From Panulirus ornatus (Eukaryota > Arthropoda > Malacostraca > Decapoda > Palinuridae), in the NCBI RefSeq assembly GCF_036320965.1, contig NC_092281.1, positions 6,629,892-6,693,891 on the forward strand: a DNA stretch of 64,000 nt, written 5' to 3'. Both the position numbers and the translations under genes were made by a program. Below, piece by piece: positions 61,856 to 64,000 of this stretch (position 1 is the stretch's first letter; every line of letters starts with the position of its first letter). Under the pieces are notes generated by a model. It worked only from the letters and a program-made list of their open reading frames with translations. It was not told the DNA's origin and did not search any database.

Positions 61856-64000
61856 TTGCTTTGTCGCTGTCTCCCGCGTTAGCGAGGTAACACAAGGACA
61901 CAGATGAAAGAATGGGTCACCCACATACTCATGTATATACATACACGACCACACCCGAAAATATACATACCTATACATCTCAATGTATACATATATATAC
62001 CCACAAAGACATATACATATATACCCATGTACATAATTCATACTGTCTGCCTTTATTCATTCCCATCACCACCCACCACACATGGAATGACAACACCCTC
62101 CCCTCTCATGTGTGCAGGGTAGCGCTAGGAAAAGACAACAAAGACCCCATTCATTCACACTCAGTCTCTAGCTGTCATGTAACAATGCACTGAAACCACA
62201 GCTCCCTTTCCACATCCAGGCCCCACACAACTTTCCATGGTTTACCCCAGACGCTTCACATGCCCTGGTTCAATCCATTGACAGCAAGTCGACCCCGGTA
62301 TACCACATCGTTCCAATTCACTCTATTCCTTGCACGCCTTTCACCCTCTTGCATGTTCAGGCCCTGATCACTCAAAATCTTTTTCACTCCATCTTTCCAC
62401 CTCCAATTTGGCCTCCCACTTCTCCTCGTTCCCTCCACCTCTGACACATATATCCTCTTGGTCAATCTTTCCTCACTCATTCTCTCCATGTGACCAAACC
62501 ATTTCAAAACACCCTCTTCTGCTCTCTCAACCAAACTCTTTTTATTACCACACATCTCTCTTACCCTATTATTACAGACTCGATCAAACCACCTCACACC
62601 ATATATTGTCCTCAAACATCTCATTTCCAGCACATCCACCCTCCTGCGCACAACTCTATCCATAGCCCATGCCTCGCAACCATACAACATTTTTGCTTTC
62701 CGAGATAATGTTTTCGACTTCCACACATTCTTCAAGGCTCCCAGAATTTTTGCCCCCTCCCCCACCCTATGATTCACTTCTGCTTCCATGGTTCCATCTG
62801 CTGCCAAATCCACTCCCAGATATCTAAAACACTTCACTTCCTCCAGTTTTTCTCCATTCAAACTTACCTCCCAATTGACTTGACCCTCAACCCTACTGTA
62901 CCTAATAACCTTACTCTTATTTGCATTTACTCTCAACTTTCTTCTTTCACACACTTTACCAAACTCAGTCACCAGCTTCTGCAGTTTCTCACATGAATCA
63001 GCCACCAGCGCTGTATCATCAGCAAACAACAACTGACTCGCTTCCCAAACTCTCTCATCCCCAACAGACTGTATACTTGCCCCTCTTTCCAAAACTCTTG
63101 CATTCACCTCCCTAACAACCCCATCCATAAACAAATTAAACAACCATGGAGACATCACACACCCCTGCCGCAAATCTACATTCAATGAGAACCAATCACT
63201 TTCCTCTCTTCCTACACGTACACATGCCTTACATCCTCGATAAAAACTTTTCACTGCTTCTAACAACTTGCCTCCCACACCATATATCCTTAATACCTTC
63301 CACAGAGCATCTCTATCAACTCTATCATATGCCTTCTCCAGATCCATAAATGCTACATACAAATCCATTTGCTTTTCTAAGTATTTCTCACATACATTCT
63401 TCAAAGCAAACACCTGATCCACACATCCTCTACCACTCCCCAATCTGATGCTCTGTACATGCCTTCACCCTCTCAATCAATACCCTCCCATATAATTTAC
63501 CAGGAATACTCAACAAACTTATACCTCTGTAATTTGAGCACTCACTCTTATCCCCTTTGCCTTTGTACAATGGCACTATGCAAACATTCCGCCAATCCTC
63601 AGGCACCTCACCATGAATCATACATACATTAAATAACCTTACCAACCAGTCAACAATACAGTCACCCCCTTTTTTAATAAATTCCACTGCAATACCATCC
63701 AAACCTGCTGCCTTGCCGACTTTCATCTTCTGCAAAGCTTTTACTACCTCTTCTCTGTTTACCGAATCATTTTTCCTAACTCTCTCACTTTGCATACCAC
63801 CTCGACCAAAACACCCTATATCTGCCACTCTATCATCAAACACATTCAACAAACCTTCAAAATACTCACTCCATCTCCTTCTCACATCACCACTACTTGT
63901 TATCACCTCCCCATAAGCCCCCTTCACCGAAGTTCCCATTTGCTCCCTTGTCTTACGCACTTTAATTACCTCATTCCAAAACATCTTTTTATTCTCCCTA
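61853..64000 (-). mobile_element. RTE-A copy, long UTR, S-type, runs off the window
   Basis: Antisense. Tail at 61853, long 3' UTR to about 62256, coding part to the window end (linker codons MFWNEVIKVRKTREQ). The 3' flank of the AT tract is unique sequence, so this copy marks the right edge of the 60-62 kb unique island. Confidence 0.92.
62256..63984 (-). pseudogene. RTE-A linker/RT with two deletions
   Basis: 63430-63984 reads MFWNEVIKVRKTREQMG to HQIGE, then about 20 nt are lost (the QCGFRS codons), shifting into 62256-63443 from SGRGCVDQVFAL to the C terminus. A 36-nt in-frame loss at about 62690 removes GMFEGIVVPT between CATT repeats. The terminal TGA is replaced and the frame reads on to NQGM. 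Motif C FADD is intact. Confidence 0.87.

Overview
This is a eukaryotic nuclear window. It has GT-AG introns, a split metabolic gene, very long (AT)n tracts and dense non-LTR retrotransposon copies. No bacterial-style operon, CRISPR array or rRNA is visible. The host gene plus the repeat style (RTE-like LINEs with AT-microsatellite tails, pogo/Tigger transposons) suggests an arthropod, and I infer a decapod crustacean; that is not proven by the sequence.

Host gene. Nine exons on the + strand (6214-6327, 9522-9647, 10214-10360, 10499-10806, 14517-14722, 15732-15940, 29855-29932, 34268-34388, 34569-34690) join in frame into 476 codons plus a stop. They encode the mitochondrial propionyl-CoA carboxylase beta subunit (PCCB) from about human residue 62 to the C terminus. 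The first exon(s), with the mitochondrial targeting peptide, are not in view. Introns range from 138 bp to 13.9 kb.

Repeats. Most of the rest belongs to one young RTE-like LINE family, called RTE-A here. One copy (18937-22261, inside the 13.9-kb PCCB intron, same strand) has an uninterrupted 998-residue endonuclease/reverse transcriptase frame. About twenty other copies or pieces are 5'-truncated, inverted, nested or decayed. Two 3' UTR forms exist: an older 'long' form and a 'short' form lacking about 255 bp, which is carried by the youngest copies. Residue markers separate an R-type (RRRGRP, NWSD) from an older S-type (RRSGRP, NWID). A second short element, called SIDE here, shares both its 5' about 165 bp and its 3' about 50 bp with RTE-A and looks like a non-autonomous internal-deletion derivative.

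Layout. 1-5621: old RTE-A copies, SIDE and UTR pieces. 5622-34690: PCCB with intronic insertions. 34691-37905: mostly unique sequence with an uncharacterised dispersed repeat. 37906-43700: nested and head-to-head RTE-A copies plus a divergent relative. 43701-44840: a possible orphan exon and a tRNA-derived SINE piece. 44840-59945: a dense block of AT tracts, RTE-A, SIDE and a Tigger element. 59946-61806: unique sequence with a piggyBac-like MITE candidate. 61807-64000: an RTE-A copy running off the window.

Most striking observations: (1) one RTE-A piece (24685-25197) carries dense one-directional T-to-C changes, which is A-to-G in the element's sense strand, with unmutated neighbours on both sides; this is what re-insertion of an ADAR-edited transcript would look like. 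(2) The RTE-A/SIDE pair shares both ends. (3) Several insertions are rearranged in ways that point to twin priming or double priming, including a head-to-head dimer with about 0.85-kb arms.
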